Shown here: piece by piece, positions 1 to 8,085 of the stretch
Layout: each line of letters starts with the position of its first letter
Position numbering within the stretch: position 1 is the first letter of the stretch
NCBI RefSeq assembly: GCF_000235505.1
Contig: NZ_JH379027.1
Coordinates: 248,001-312,000, forward strand
Origin: Hungatella hathewayi WAL-18680
GTDB lineage: Bacteria; Bacillota; Clostridia; Lachnospirales; Lachnospiraceae
Direction: 5' to 3'
DNA: 64,000 bases
Position numbers and translations under genes: made by a program
Notes under the pieces: generated by a model
Databases searched by the model: none
What the model saw: the letters and a program-made list of their open reading frames with translations, nothing else
Told to the model about the DNA's origin: nothing

Positions 1-1
1 G

Positions 2-373
2 TTTACACCGGGACATACACCGGGATGTATCGTCCTGCTGGATGCCCAAAACAGGCTGTTGATTGCCGGTGACAGTGTGGTGAGTACGCCTATTTTGATT
101 TTTGATACTTACTCGGCTACGGTGGAGGAATACCGGAATGGGCTTTTGAAGCTGTTGAAACGGGAGGTAGAATTTGATATGATTCTTCCTGGACATTATC
201 TTCGTCCAATTGGAAAACAATATCTGTATGATTTGATTGCCTGCGCGGAATATATTCTGGATGGGACGGCGGAACCGGAGCCGGTGGATTACAGCCACAT
301 GTCCGAGGAGCCGGCAGTTCTGTACCGATATGGGAAGGCGTCAATTGCATATTCGGAGAAACATATCCGGTAG
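2..373 (+). CDS. MBL-fold metallo-hydrolase, C-terminal part (truncated by window edge)
   Basis: This is the 3' end of a gene that begins before the window; the frame is open from base 2. The visible part starts with FTPGHTPG, the metal-binding histidine motif typical of the metallo-beta-lactamase fold, followed by LLIAGDSV, which supplies the bridging aspartate, and later ILPGHY, which supplies the last histidine. These three motifs in this order define an MBL-fold hydrolase. The catalytic HxHxDH motif must lie upstream and is not seen, so the substrate cannot be named. A strong hairpin terminator follows 11 bases after the stop. Confidence 0.8.
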   Translation, partial: FTPGHTPGCIVLLDAQNRLLIAGDSVVSTPILIFDTYSATVEEYRNGLLKLLKREVEFDMILPGHYLRPIGKQYLYDLIACAEYILDGTAEPEPVDYSHMSEEPAVLYRYGKASIAYSEKHIR

Positions 374-384
374 TATTATTACAA

Positions 385-422
385 GAGCCCGGCGGATGTC
401 AGTCATCTGCCGGGCTCCTTTT
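385..422 (+). terminator. Rho-independent terminator of the MBL hydrolase gene
   Basis: GC-rich hairpin with arms GAGCCCGGC and GCCGGGCTC, extended by GATG/CATC at the top, followed by CTTTT. It starts 11 bases after the preceding stop codon. Confidence 0.85.
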
Positions 423-436
423 GTGTTAAGCCGTGC

Positions 437-465
437 TTGCACTTTCCAAACACAGTTGATATAAT
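437..465 (+). promoter_or_regulatory. Sigma-A type promoter of the pyrophosphatase run
   Basis: TTGCAC (437-442), a 17-base spacer, and TATAAT (460-465). Predicted start of transcription near 472, giving a leader of about 187 bases before the pyrophosphatase start. Confidence 0.65.
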
Positions 466-492
466 GAAAAAAGACTCTTAGACATGAGGAGA

Positions 493-514
493 CCCCAGTT
501 GCAAGCAACTGGGG
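493..514 (+). other. Perfect hairpin in the 5' leader of the pyrophosphatase gene
   Basis: CCCCAGTTG and CAACTGGGG form a 9-bp perfect stem with a CAAG loop. It lies about 20 bases downstream of the predicted transcription start and has no T-run after it, so it is not a normal terminator. It may stabilise the mRNA 5' end or bind a regulator. No known riboswitch class was recognised. Confidence 0.5.
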
Positions 515-658
515 TAATTATGAAAAATCTATGTGCAATTTGACGATTCAATCAACTCGCATAATTGATTTTCTATACAATTAGTATAAAAAACAGATAT
601 GAATAGAATATGAACATGATGTAAATAGATTATGAAAAGTAGAATAAGAGGAGGATTT

Positions 659-2329
659 ATGGCAGAATATAACAAAGGGAAAACCATTGTCATTGGACAC
701 AAGAATCCGGATACGGATTCCATCTGCTCGGCTATCTGTTACGCCAACTTAAAACGGGCGGTGACGGGGGAGGATTTTGAGCCACGCAGAGCCGGTCATG
801 TGAATGAGGAGACGCAGTTTGTGCTGAAGCATTTTGGCGTGAAGGCGCCGGAGCTGATTGAGCATGTGAAGACGGAAGTCCGCGATATCGAGATTCGCGA
901 GATGGAAGGCGTGAAGAAGAATATTTCGCTGAAAAAGGCGTGGAATCTCATGCAGGCGGCCAACGCGGTGACGCTTCCGGCGGTGACGTCGGACGGGATG
1001 CTGGAGGGACTGATTACAGTGGGAGACATTACCCAGTCCTATATGAATGTGTATGACAGCAGCATTTTATCGAAGGCTAACACCCAGTACAGCAATATCA
1101 TCGAGACCCTGGAGGGCTCTCTGGTGGTGGGCAATGCGGACACCTACTTCAACGACGGGAAGGTGCTGATTGCGGCGGCCAACCCGGATATGATGGAGTA
1201 TTATATTGCGAAAAATGATTTGGTCATTCTGGGAAACCGGTATGAGTCACAGCTGTGCGCCATCGAGATGGATGCGGCCTGCATTATCGTGTGCGAGGGG
1301 GCATCGGTGTCCATGACCATCAAGAAGCTGGCACAGGAGCGGGGATGCACGGTCATTACAACGCCCTATGACACCTATACGGCGGCCCGTCTGATCAACC
1401 AGAGTATGCCCATCAGCTATTTTATGACGAAGGACAATTTGATTACGTTTGAGGAGACGGACGTGATTGACGATATCAAGGAAGTGATGGCGAATAAACG
1501 CCACCGCGACTTCCCGATTCTTGATAAGGACGGGAAATATAAGGGGATGATTTCCCGTAGAAACCTGCTGGGAGCCAGGGGGAAATCCCTGATTCTGGTG
1601 GACCACAACGAGAAGACCCAGGCGGTGGACGGCGTGGAGAACGCGCGGATTCTGGAGATTATCGACCACCACAGACTGGGGACCATTGAGACCATGTCTC
1701 CGGTATTTTTCCGCAACCAGCCGCTTGGATGTACGGCGACGATTATTTATCAGATGTATCAGGAAGCGGGCGTGAAGATTGAGAAAGAGATTGCGGGGCT
1801 TTTGTGCAGCGCGATTATCTCCGACACGCTGCTGTTCCGCTCTCCTACCTGCACCGAGGTGGATAAGCAGGCAGGACTTGCGCTGGCGGAGATTGCGGGC
1901 ATTGATGTCAATGAATACGCGGCGGAAATGTTTGCGGCGGGAAGCAATTTAAAGAATAAATCGGATGAGGAGATTTTCTATCAGGATTTCAAACGGTTTA
2001 CGTCCGGGAAGGTTTCTTTCGGGGTGGGGCAGATCAGCTCCCTGAACCAGAAGGAACTGGATAAGCTGAAGGCGCGGATGATGCCGTATCTGGTGAAGGC
2101 GCATAAAGAGCATGGCGTGGATATGATGTTTTTTATGTTAACCAATATTTTGACCGAGTCCACCACGCTGCTGTGCGAGGGCATGGGAGCGGAATCCATG
2201 ATTCTGAATGCATTCCACATTGATGTGGAGGAAAACGGAGACAAGAAGGACGGGATTGTGGAGCTTGAGGGCGTTGTGTCACGGAAAAAGCAGCTGATTC
2301 CGGCGATCGGAATGGCATTGCAGGGCTAG
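659..2329 (+). CDS. Manganese-dependent inorganic pyrophosphatase with CBS and DRTGG domains
   Basis: Cytoplasmic family II pyrophosphatase that splits pyrophosphate to two phosphates, here the nucleotide-regulated CBS form. The 556-residue protein starts with the DHH-family metal motif GHKNPDTDS (from residue 13). An inserted regulatory block follows (first CBS domain near residues 75-130, a DRTGG domain near 190-245, a second CBS domain near 250-310), then the DHH motif DHHRLG near residue 335 and a DHHA2 domain to the end. About 550 residues is the expected length for the CBS-DRTGG type. I chose the ATG at 659 because AGAGGAGG stands 5-7 bases before it; an earlier in-frame ATG at 632 has no ribosome site. 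The CBS pair probably senses adenine nucleotides. It heads a five-gene run with no terminator until 5145. Confidence 0.93.
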   Translation: MAEYNKGKTIVIGHKNPDTDSICSAICYANLKRAVTGEDFEPRRAGHVNEETQFVLKHFGVKAPELIEHVKTEVRDIEIREMEGVKKNISLKKAWNLMQAANAVTLPAVTSDGMLEGLITVGDITQSYMNVYDSSILSKANTQYSNIIETLEGSLVVGNADTYFNDGKVLIAAANPDMMEYYIAKNDLVILGNRYESQLCAIEMDAACIIVCEGASVSMTIKKLAQERGCTVITTPYDTYTAARLINQSMPISYFMTKDNLITFEETDVIDDIKEVMANKRHRDFPILDKDGKYKGMISRRNLLGARGKSLILVDHNEKTQAVDGVENARILEIIDHHRLGTIETMSPVFFRNQPLGCTATIIYQMYQEAGVKIEKEIAGLLCSAIISDTLLFRSPTCTEVDKQAGLALAEIAGIDVNEYAAEMFAAGSNLKNKSDEEIFYQDFKRFTSGKVSFGVGQISSLNQKELDKLKARMMPYLVKAHKEHGVDMMFFMLTNILTESTTLLCEGMGAESMILNAFHIDVEENGDKKDGIVELEGVVSRKKQLIPAIGMALQG

Positions 2330-2342
2330 GAGGAACAGATAG

Positions 2343-2921
2343 ATGGGAAAACAGTATTGGAAGCCGGGAAATATGCTGTACCCGGTGCCGGTTGTTATGG
2401 TGAGTTGTCAGAGAGAAGGGGAGAAGCCGAATATCATCACGGCGGCTTGGTGCGGGACCACATCGTCCACGCCGGCTATGCTGTATGTGTCTATCCGGCC
2501 GGAGCGTTATTCCCATGGGATTATCAGTGAGACGAAGGAATTTGTGGTGAATCTGGTGAACCGGGATTTGGTGTTTGCCACGGATTACTGCGGTGTGAAA
2601 TCCGGGCGTGACGTGGATAAATATAAGGAGATGAATCTGACTCCATTGCCATCAAAACAGATCGCCGCCCCGGGGATTGAGGAGAGTCCTGTGAACCTGG
2701 AGTGCCGGGTGGTGGATATCAAGTCTTTAGGGTCCCACGATATGTTCCTGGCGGAAGTGGTGGGCGTGACGGTGGATGACCACTACATGGATGAGACGGG
2801 CAAATTCAACTTGAACCAGACCGGGCTTGTTGCCTACTCCCACGGGGAGTATTTTGAGCTGGGAGAGAAGCTGGGGAAATTCGGTTACTCTGTGAAAAAG
2901 CCGGATAAAAAAAGGAGATAG
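2343..2921 (+). CDS. Flavin reductase-like (FMN-binding split-barrel) family protein
   Basis: 192-residue cytoplasmic protein of the flavin reductase-like family, which binds FMN in a split beta-barrel and usually transfers electrons from NAD(P)H or serves a partner oxygenase. Diagnostic stretches are YPVPVVMVSC and NIITAAWCG near the N-terminus, then LYVSIRPERYSH and EFVVNLVNRD, the usual order for the domain. Ribosome site AGGAGG stands 7 bases before the ATG, 13 bases after the pyrophosphatase stop, so the two are likely co-transcribed. The family assignment is clear, but the physiological substrate is not. In anaerobes such proteins are often flavoredoxin-like electron carriers. Confidence 0.85.
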   Translation: MGKQYWKPGNMLYPVPVVMVSCQREGEKPNIITAAWCGTTSSTPAMLYVSIRPERYSHGIISETKEFVVNLVNRDLVFATDYCGVKSGRDVDKYKEMNLTPLPSKQIAAPGIEESPVNLECRVVDIKSLGSHDMFLAEVVGVTVDDHYMDETGKFNLNQTGLVAYSHGEYFELGEKLGKFGYSVKKPDKKRR

Positions 2922-2926
2922 CACAT

Positions 2927-3451
2927 ATGGAGAAGAACAATATCACTCTGATTGGCATGCCGGCATCCGGCAAGAGCACGGTAGGTGTCCTGCTGGCCAA
3001 ACGGCTGGGGTTTTCATTTGTGGATGTGGATATTCTGATTCAGGAGAAGGAGAAACGGCTTCTGAAGGAGATTATCGCCGATGTGGGCGATGACGGGTTC
3101 ATGGAGATTGAAAACCGGGTAAACGCGGAGCTTGAGGTGGAGCGCTCGGTGATTGCGCCTGGCGGCAGTGTCATTTACGGAAAAGAGGCCATGGAGCATC
3201 TGAAGGATATCAGCACGGTGGTGTATTTAAAGCTGAGCTATGAAGATGTGAAGGAGCGGCTGGGGGATTTGGTGGACCGCGGGGTGGTTTTGAAGAATGG
3301 TATGAGTCTCCTGGATTTGTATAACGAGCGTGTTCCTTATTATGAAAAATATGCGGACATCACCGTTGATGAGACTGGCGTGGAGAGCGCCGGAGATACG
3401 GTTGATATACTCAGGAAAATGATGGAAGAGCGGTTTGGACTGACTACATAA
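2927..3451 (+). CDS. Shikimate kinase-like P-loop kinase
   Basis: 174-residue P-loop kinase of the shikimate/gluconate kinase group. Visible motifs are the Walker A loop GMPASGKST (residues 10-18), the acidic VDVD site near residue 33 that in shikimate kinase contacts magnesium and substrate, and APGGSVIY near residue 80 in the place of the usual GGG substrate loop. The gene begins 6 bases after the flavin reductase stop with AAAGGAG as ribosome site. It is not next to other aromatic-pathway genes, and the GGS variant makes the true substrate uncertain. The call is to the family, not firmly to aroK. Confidence 0.75.
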   Translation: MEKNNITLIGMPASGKSTVGVLLAKRLGFSFVDVDILIQEKEKRLLKEIIADVGDDGFMEIENRVNAELEVERSVIAPGGSVIYGKEAMEHLKDISTVVYLKLSYEDVKERLGDLVDRGVVLKNGMSLLDLYNERVPYYEKYADITVDETGVESAGDTVDILRKMMEERFGLTT

Positions 3452-3482
3452 TAATCGTGATACATTGGGGGATACTGTTGGT

Positions 3483-4257
3483 ATGAGAAGAATGGTTGAG
3501 ATATGTTGTGGGAGTTATTATGATGCGAAGCAGGCGGCCCTTGGAGGCGCGGAGCGGATTGAGCTCAACAGCGCGCTGCAGCTGGGGGGACTGACGCCTA
3601 CCACCGCCACGTTAAAGCTGGTGAAGCGGGAATATCCGGACTTAAAGGTGATTGCTATGGTAAGACCGAGGGGGGCGGGATTCTGTTATTCAGAGGAGGA
3701 CTTTCAGGAAATGGAGGCCCAGTGCCGGGAGCTGATGGCAAACGGGGCCGACGGGATTGCCTTCGGCTGTTTAAAACCGGACGGGACGCTTGATGTGGAG
3801 CAGAATCAAAAGACTGATTGAGATTGTGAAAGGCTTCGGGCAGGAGAAGGAGGCGGTATTCCACCGGGCATTCGACTGTGCGGCCAATCCTTTTGAGACG
3901 ATGGAACGTCTGATAGAGCTGGGCGTTGACCGGGTGCTGACCAGTGGTTTGAAACCGAAGGCGGTGGATGGCATGGAGATGTTATGTAAACTTCAGACGG
4001 CCTATGGAGACAGAATTCAGATTCTGGCGGGAAGCGGCGTCAATGTGACAAATGCCAGCCAGCTGATGGATGATACCGGCATTTCCCAGGTACACAGTTC
4101 CTGTAAGGACTGGCTGCAAGATGATACGACGGTCGGTGATGCGGTGTCGTTTAGCATGGTTTCCGGGGAAAAGGAATCCTGCTATGATGTGGTGTCAAGG
4201 CAGCTGGTGGAAGAGCTTCTAAAGCGTGTGGAAGCCCGGGAGGCAGAGACGTGCTGA
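3483..4257 (+). pseudogene. cutC: CutC family protein gene with a single-base frameshift
   Basis: CutC is a cytoplasmic TIM-barrel protein linked to copper homeostasis. The first part (3483-3821) reads MRRMVEICCGSYYDAKQA, with the family's IELNSALQLGGLTP region, and ends early at TGA 3819-3821. The second part continues in another frame from about 3808 (RLIEIVKGFGQ, VFHRAFDCA, VLTSGL, ILAGSGVN) to 4257. Removing one A from the AAAA run at 3808-3811 joins DVEQNQ to RLIEIVKG and restores a protein of about 257 residues, the usual length. It is either a recent null mutation or a sequencing error. Start chosen at ATG 3483 with GGGGGA 10 bases upstream. The 3' end overlaps the yitT start by 7 bases, suggesting translational coupling. 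Confidence 0.88.
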
Positions 4258-5123
4258 CAGAATTGAAGAAGAATAAAATGGTGCGCAGGGTCATAACGAT
4301 TGTGGCAGTTATCGCTTCGGCGCTGTTGCAGACGTTTGTGATTCAGGCATTTATCCGGCCGGCCAATCTGCTGTCAGGCGGATTTACCGGTGTGGCTATC
4401 CTGATTGACAGGATTACGTCGTTGTACGGGTACAGTTTTTCCACCTCATTGGGCATGCTGGCGCTGAATATCCCGGTGGCGTTTCTGTGCAGCAAGAGTA
4501 TCAGCGTGCGGTTTACGTTCTATTCCATGATGCAGGTATTTCTGGCCAGTTTCTTTTTGAAGGTCCTGCATTTTCAGCCCATGTTTAACGATGTGATGCT
4601 GAATGTGGTGTTTGGCGGATTCCTGTACGGAATTGGGATTGTGATTGCGCTCCGCGGCAATGCGTCCACGGGCGGTACGGACTTTATCGCGTTGTATGTG
4701 TCCAACAAGACCGGGCGTTCGATCTGGGAGTATGTGTTTGCAGGGAATGTGTTGATTCTCTGTATATTTGGATTTATTTTTGGCTGGATTTATGCTGGGT
4801 ATTCGATCTTGTTCCAGTATATCTCTACACGGACCATATCGGCCTTCCATCACCGGTATGAGCGGGTGACGCTCCAGATTACCACCTCCAAGGCGGAAGC
4901 GGTGATCAGAGCCTATATTGCCCACTACCGCCACGGAATCTCCTGTGTGGATGCCGTGGGCGGTTACAGTCACAAGAAGATGAACCTGCTTCACACCGTG
5001 GTCTCCTCCTACGAGGTGCCGGATATTGTGGCATTGATGAGAGAGGAAGACCCACATGTGATTGTGAATATGATTAAGACGGAGAATTTCTATGGGGGAT
5101 TTTATCAGGCGCCTATGGAATAA
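4251..5123 (+). CDS. YitT family membrane protein (DUF161/DUF2179)
   Basis: 290-residue integral membrane protein of unknown transport role. The N-terminal 180 residues hold about five or six hydrophobic helices with the family's IRPANLLSGGFTGVAI and GNASTGGTDFIALY motifs (DUF161). The last 90 residues form the soluble DUF2179 domain, including RHGISCVDAVGGYS and the C-terminal VNMIKTENFYGGF. The start is GTG 4251, inside the last codons of cutC, so translation probably couples to the upstream gene. The length is normal for the family. It is the last gene before a bidirectional terminator. Confidence 0.88.
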   Translation: MLTELKKNKMVRRVITIVAVIASALLQTFVIQAFIRPANLLSGGFTGVAILIDRITSLYGYSFSTSLGMLALNIPVAFLCSKSISVRFTFYSMMQVFLASFFLKVLHFQPMFNDVMLNVVFGGFLYGIGIVIALRGNASTGGTDFIALYVSNKTGRSIWEYVFAGNVLILCIFGFIFGWIYAGYSILFQYISTRTISAFHHRYERVTLQITTSKAEAVIRAYIAHYRHGISCVDAVGGYSHKKMNLLHTVVSSYEVPDIVALMREEDPHVIVNMIKTENFYGGFYQAPME

Positions 5124-5144
5124 GAGGAAAATAGATATTGAAAT

Positions 5145-5187
5145 AAAAAAGCTGTTGCACGTTAGAGAGTCGTGCGACAGCTTTTTT
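5145..5187. terminator. Bidirectional terminator between yitT and the XRE gene
   Basis: AAAAAAGCTGTTGCAC (5145-5160) pairs with GTGCGACAGCTTTTTT (5172-5187), a 16-position stem with one mismatch and U-tracts on both strands. It sits between convergent genes. Confidence 0.9.
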
Positions 5188-5204
5188 CATTTTCGTAATG
5201 CCGG

Positions 5205-5561
5205 TCAATACTGTTGTTTGTTTTCTTCATCATTATCCAGAAAATTTAAAAAGGCCAGTACGGCTTTGATTTGCTCTGGTTGAAGCCGTTCTATTTTCAG
5301 AATTGCTTTCTTGTGAATGTCTGACAGCGTCTTGTTTTTTCTGGGAACTTTTAATTTGGGTTCAGCTCCGGTTAGAATCCAGCTGCTGTTGTAGCCATAC
5401 TTTTCTTCAATCAGGGTTGCCAGTGCCTGGGATATATTTGTATTTCTGCCGTTTAGCAGAGCGGAGATATAACTTTCTGTGACACCGAGTTCTTTCGCAA
5501 GTTCTTTCTGTTTCAGATGATTTTCTTTCAGTATCATTTTGATTCTATCGCTTAAATTCAA
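5205..5561 (-). CDS. Small XRE-type helix-turn-helix repressor
   Basis: 118-residue DNA-binding protein. The N-terminal 65 residues are an XRE/Cro-like helix-turn-helix (KQKELAKELGVTESYISALLNGR). A basic linker follows, then a C-terminal amphipathic helix (residues about 88-110, ILKIERLQPEQIKAVLAFLNFL minus its ends). I chose TTG 5561 as start because AGGTGG stands 8 bases before it; the longer reading from 5612 has no ribosome site. The gene diverges from a 65-residue ORF whose own helix matches this C-terminal motif at 12 of 22 positions. Its promoter (5584-5612) carries a repeat-type operator in the spacer, so autoregulation is likely. It resembles phage or mobile-element repressors, but no phage genes flank it. 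Confidence 0.8.
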   Translation of the reverse strand: MNLSDRIKMILKENHLKQKELAKELGVTESYISALLNGRNTNISQALATLIEEKYGYNSSWILTGAEPKLKVPRKNKTLSDIHKKAILKIERLQPEQIKAVLAFLNFLDNDEENKQQY

Positions 5562-5583
5562 GTTGGTCACCACCTTTACAATG

Positions 5584-5612
5584 AATATATCATAGGAACT
5601 AAATTGAGTCAA
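5584..5612 (-). promoter_or_regulatory. Promoter of the XRE repressor gene
   Basis: On the minus strand TTGACT (5612-5607), 17-base spacer, TATATT (5589-5584). The spacer contains the putative operator at 5597-5610. Confidence 0.6.
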
Positions 5613-5662
5613 GAAAACAAAATTGACAACTAAATTCAGTTGTGATAAACTTGACTCAGGTT
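5597..5662. promoter_or_regulatory. Putative operator cluster between divergent promoters
   Basis: AACTAAATTGAGTC (5597-5610) and AACTAAATTCAGTT (5628-5641) are direct repeats; the second is nearly palindromic. AACTTGACTCAGGTT (5648-5662) is a third, imperfectly palindromic site sharing a TTGACTCA core with TTGAGTCAA at 5604-5612. Each of the first two lies in the spacer of one of the divergent promoters and the third covers the rightward -10 box. This fits a repressor that shuts both directions. Confidence 0.55.
5623..5651 (+). promoter_or_regulatory. Rightward promoter of the 65-residue ORF
   Basis: TTGACA (5623-5628), 17-base spacer, TAAACT (5646-5651), a consensus -35 with a weaker -10 box. 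Confidence 0.5.
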
Positions 5663-5690
5663 AGAATATCTTTATTAAAAGGAGAAAAGT

Positions 5691-5888
5691 ATGGAGCCCA
5701 CGGAAAAAGATATTGTAATAAAGAAAATCATGAATTTGCCGCCGGAACAGGTATCAAAAGTGCTGGCTTTTATTGACGCGCTGGAATCCGTGGGGGGCGG
5801 GACGGCGGCTGCATTGATGAAAGGTGATGATTGGAAGACGGGAAACCAAATTGGGGGAGGAGGGAAGGAGAGGAACGTTTTGCTGTAA
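5691..5888 (+). CDS. Small protein sharing the XRE repressor's C-terminal helix motif
   Basis: 65-residue protein of no recognised family. Residues 9-31 form one amphipathic helix containing LPPEQVSKVLAF, which matches the C-terminal helix of the divergent XRE repressor at 12 of 22 positions without gaps (pattern I-K-I--L-PEQ---VLAF---L). The rest is glycine-rich and low in complexity. ATG 5691 has an AAGGAG site 6 bases upstream. Shared helix and divergent layout suggest that it could form mixed dimers with the repressor and relieve or modify it, but this is inference. It might also be translated with the secreted protein 50 bases downstream. Confidence 0.6.
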   Translation: MEPTEKDIVIKKIMNLPPEQVSKVLAFIDALESVGGGTAAALMKGDDWKTGNQIGGGGKERNVLL

Positions 5889-5938
5889 AAAACAGAGATT
5901 TAGTAGTTTACATAACATTTTGAAGTAAGGAGACAGAT

Positions 5939-7987
5939 ATGAAAAATTTCAGAAAGCAGATTGCGGCATGGCTGGCGGTTGCGTTATTTGCCAGTTGTTT
6001 CAGTTTTAATGGGTTGGCGGCCGAAGTGGAAAGACGCTGGGAGTTAAGTGAGGATGGGGAATGGACTTTTTGGCGGAATGGGGAAATGCAGACCGATAAG
6101 CTGATTACCGAGACCAAAAATGGAGTGAAGAAGTCCTACTATTTGAAGGAAGACGGAATCATGGCCAGTGATGAATTGATAGAAATCGATGGTCATACCA
6201 GCTATGCATATCCGGATGGCCACATTGCGACAAACCAGTGGATTTATTTAAATGATGAGGGAAAATGGCATTCAGGCGAAGAGTCAGGCACCTGGTATTA
6301 TTTTGGTAAAGACGGTGAGCGCTATGAAGACCGGATGAAAATGATAAATAAAAAGTATTACCGCTTTGATGAAAATGGGGAAATGGTATCGAAAAATTTT
6401 GCAGAATGGGATGGAGTAAAGTACTATTTCCAGCGCGATGGAGAGCGGGCTGCAGGTAAATGGCTCAATATCAAAGGAGACTGGTATTGCTTCAACAGCG
6501 ATGGTTCTTTTCTGACGGCGACCACCGCGTCCAGCTCGGATGCTGCCTATGAATTTGATGAAGAAGGACGCCTGGTATCCGATATAGCGCCTTGTCGTGT
6601 TGTCAGTGGAATTGAATTGAAAGGAGATGAGACGTCACTGAATGCGGAGGTTGGTCAGGAAGTGATGTTTGAATTCGATGTTCAGCTTGCTACCGACAGC
6701 GATGCGACGGAGCAGGGATACACAAAGAATTTTGACCAGTGGCTGGATTCGGAGTCGAGAGAGGTTTATGATACGGCCAGAAATAAGACATATAAGTTTG
6801 ACAATGGCAAACTTTATCTGACTTACACGCCGCAGTTCCCAAATGAGGTGAGCTTTACAGTGGGAATTGACGAAGTGAGCGGCGAGACGGTTACGGTTAC
6901 GTCGGATTGGGCGGAATCGGATGAAAAGGCAGATGCCCAAAAAACGGAGGCTATCGTCAATCTGTTATCCTCAGATGATGTGGGGACGGCGGTGCAGACC
7001 GTGAAAGAATTGAGCGCGACGGTTACGGACAACAGTCAGATTAAGGAAAAATGGCTGGAGGAAGCGAAGACGCTGGAACAGTTAGATGAATCCTATGCCA
7101 TGATGAATAAAAATGTGATATCGCAGACGACCACAGAAGCGGCGAAAACACTGATGGGCAGTGGAAATGTACAGTTGATTGGCGGCAGTCTGAATGCGGA
7201 AGCCGGTCAAACGGTTGAACTGGCAGTGGACAAAGGCGGAGATGCAGAATTGCCGGAAACGTATGAGAAGCAGGTTTCCTTCGGATTAAGTGTGCTGATT
7301 GACGGCTCAGAGACTTCCAAACTGGATATTCCGGTGGTTATCAAAATGCCAATTCCTGATGGAATGAGTGGTGACGGTCTTCGGGTTTACCACATCAGCG
7401 ATGACGGAACTGCCGAGCGGTTAAAGACTACGGTCAGCGGAAATGAAGTGTCATTTGTAACGGACAGCTTCAGTGATTATGTGTTTGCAGGTAAGGCATC
7501 CACTGGGGGCTCTACCGGTGGAAATACGAACAACAATAACAGTTCCAGCTCCAGTTCAGGCAGCAGCTCCAGCTCCAACAGAAAAGCTGTCGCAAAATCC
7601 ACAATTCCCGAAACTCCAGGTTCCTGGAATAAGCTGGCGAATGGAAAGTGGCAGTTCCTGCAGGCCAACGGCGCTCCATACATCAATACCTGGATTTACG
7701 TAAAAGGACAGTGGTACTGGATAAATCCAACGGGCATGATGGCAGAAGGCTGGCAGACCATCAACGGAAAACGCTACTATCTGACCCCGGAATCCGGAGC
7801 CATGAAACAAGGCTGGCTCCAGGATGGCACCTCCTGGTACTATCTTGACACCACCGGCGCCATGCAGACCGGATGGGTTTCCGTCGGAGGCAAGTGGTAC
7901 TATATGGATACCACCGGCGTCATGATGTTCAACAGAATGACCCCAGATGGGTTTAAGGTGGATGAATCCGGCAGCTGGGTGCAGTAA
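5939..7987 (+). CDS. Secreted protein with N- and C-terminal cell-wall (choline/glucan)-binding repeats
   Basis: 682-residue exported protein. It has a clear signal peptide (KKQIAAW-like start, hydrophobic core LAVALFASCFSF, likely cut after GLAA near residue 28). Aromatic-rich wall-binding repeats run from residue 36 to 195 (motifs such as WYYFGKDGER, KYYRFDENG, DWYCFNSDG). A central region of about 330 residues has beta-rich and helical parts and no recognised enzyme motif. A Ser/Asn/Gly-rich linker lies near 520-545, and at least four further repeats close the protein (WYWINPTGMM, RYYLTPESGAM, WYYLDTTGAM, WYYMDTTGVM). The ends probably hold it to wall polymers while the centre is displayed. 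AAGGAG stands 7 bases before the ATG. No sortase motif was seen. Confidence 0.85.
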   Translation: MKNFRKQIAAWLAVALFASCFSFNGLAAEVERRWELSEDGEWTFWRNGEMQTDKLITETKNGVKKSYYLKEDGIMASDELIEIDGHTSYAYPDGHIATNQWIYLNDEGKWHSGEESGTWYYFGKDGERYEDRMKMINKKYYRFDENGEMVSKNFAEWDGVKYYFQRDGERAAGKWLNIKGDWYCFNSDGSFLTATTASSSDAAYEFDEEGRLVSDIAPCRVVSGIELKGDETSLNAEVGQEVMFEFDVQLATDSDATEQGYTKNFDQWLDSESREVYDTARNKTYKFDNGKLYLTYTPQFPNEVSFTVGIDEVSGETVTVTSDWAESDEKADAQKTEAIVNLLSSDDVGTAVQTVKELSATVTDNSQIKEKWLEEAKTLEQLDESYAMMNKNVISQTTTEAAKTLMGSGNVQLIGGSLNAEAGQTVELAVDKGGDAELPETYEKQVSFGLSVLIDGSETSKLDIPVVIKMPIPDGMSGDGLRVYHISDDGTAERLKTTVSGNEVSFVTDSFSDYVFAGKASTGGSTGGNTNNNNSSSSSSGSSSSSNRKAVAKSTIPETPGSWNKLANGKWQFLQANGAPYINTWIYVKGQWYWINPTGMMAEGWQTINGKRYYLTPESGAMKQGWLQDGTSWYYLDTTGAMQTGWVSVGGKWYYMDTTGVMMFNRMTPDGFKVDESGSWVQ

Positions 7988-8013
7988 ATTTGGAATAATA
8001 TGAAATTAAGAAA

Positions 8014-8048
8014 AGGCGCCGTATCGCGAGTAGAGCGATACGGCGCCT
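8014..8048. terminator. Terminator between convergent genes
   Basis: AGGCGCCGTATCGC (8014-8027) and GCGATACGGCGCCT (8035-8048) form a perfect 14-bp stem with a 7-base loop. The A-rich left flank gives a T-tract for the minus strand, so it best serves the GntR gene but probably stops both. Confidence 0.85.
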
Positions 8049-8085
8049 GATTTATGCTGCAAAAGAACAAATTCCCACAAATGTA

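Noticed and set aside
3801-3821. Programmed +1 frameshift in cutC
   Set aside because: No known slippery site or stimulating structure was seen, and cutC is not known to use one. A simple one-base insertion in an A-run explains it.
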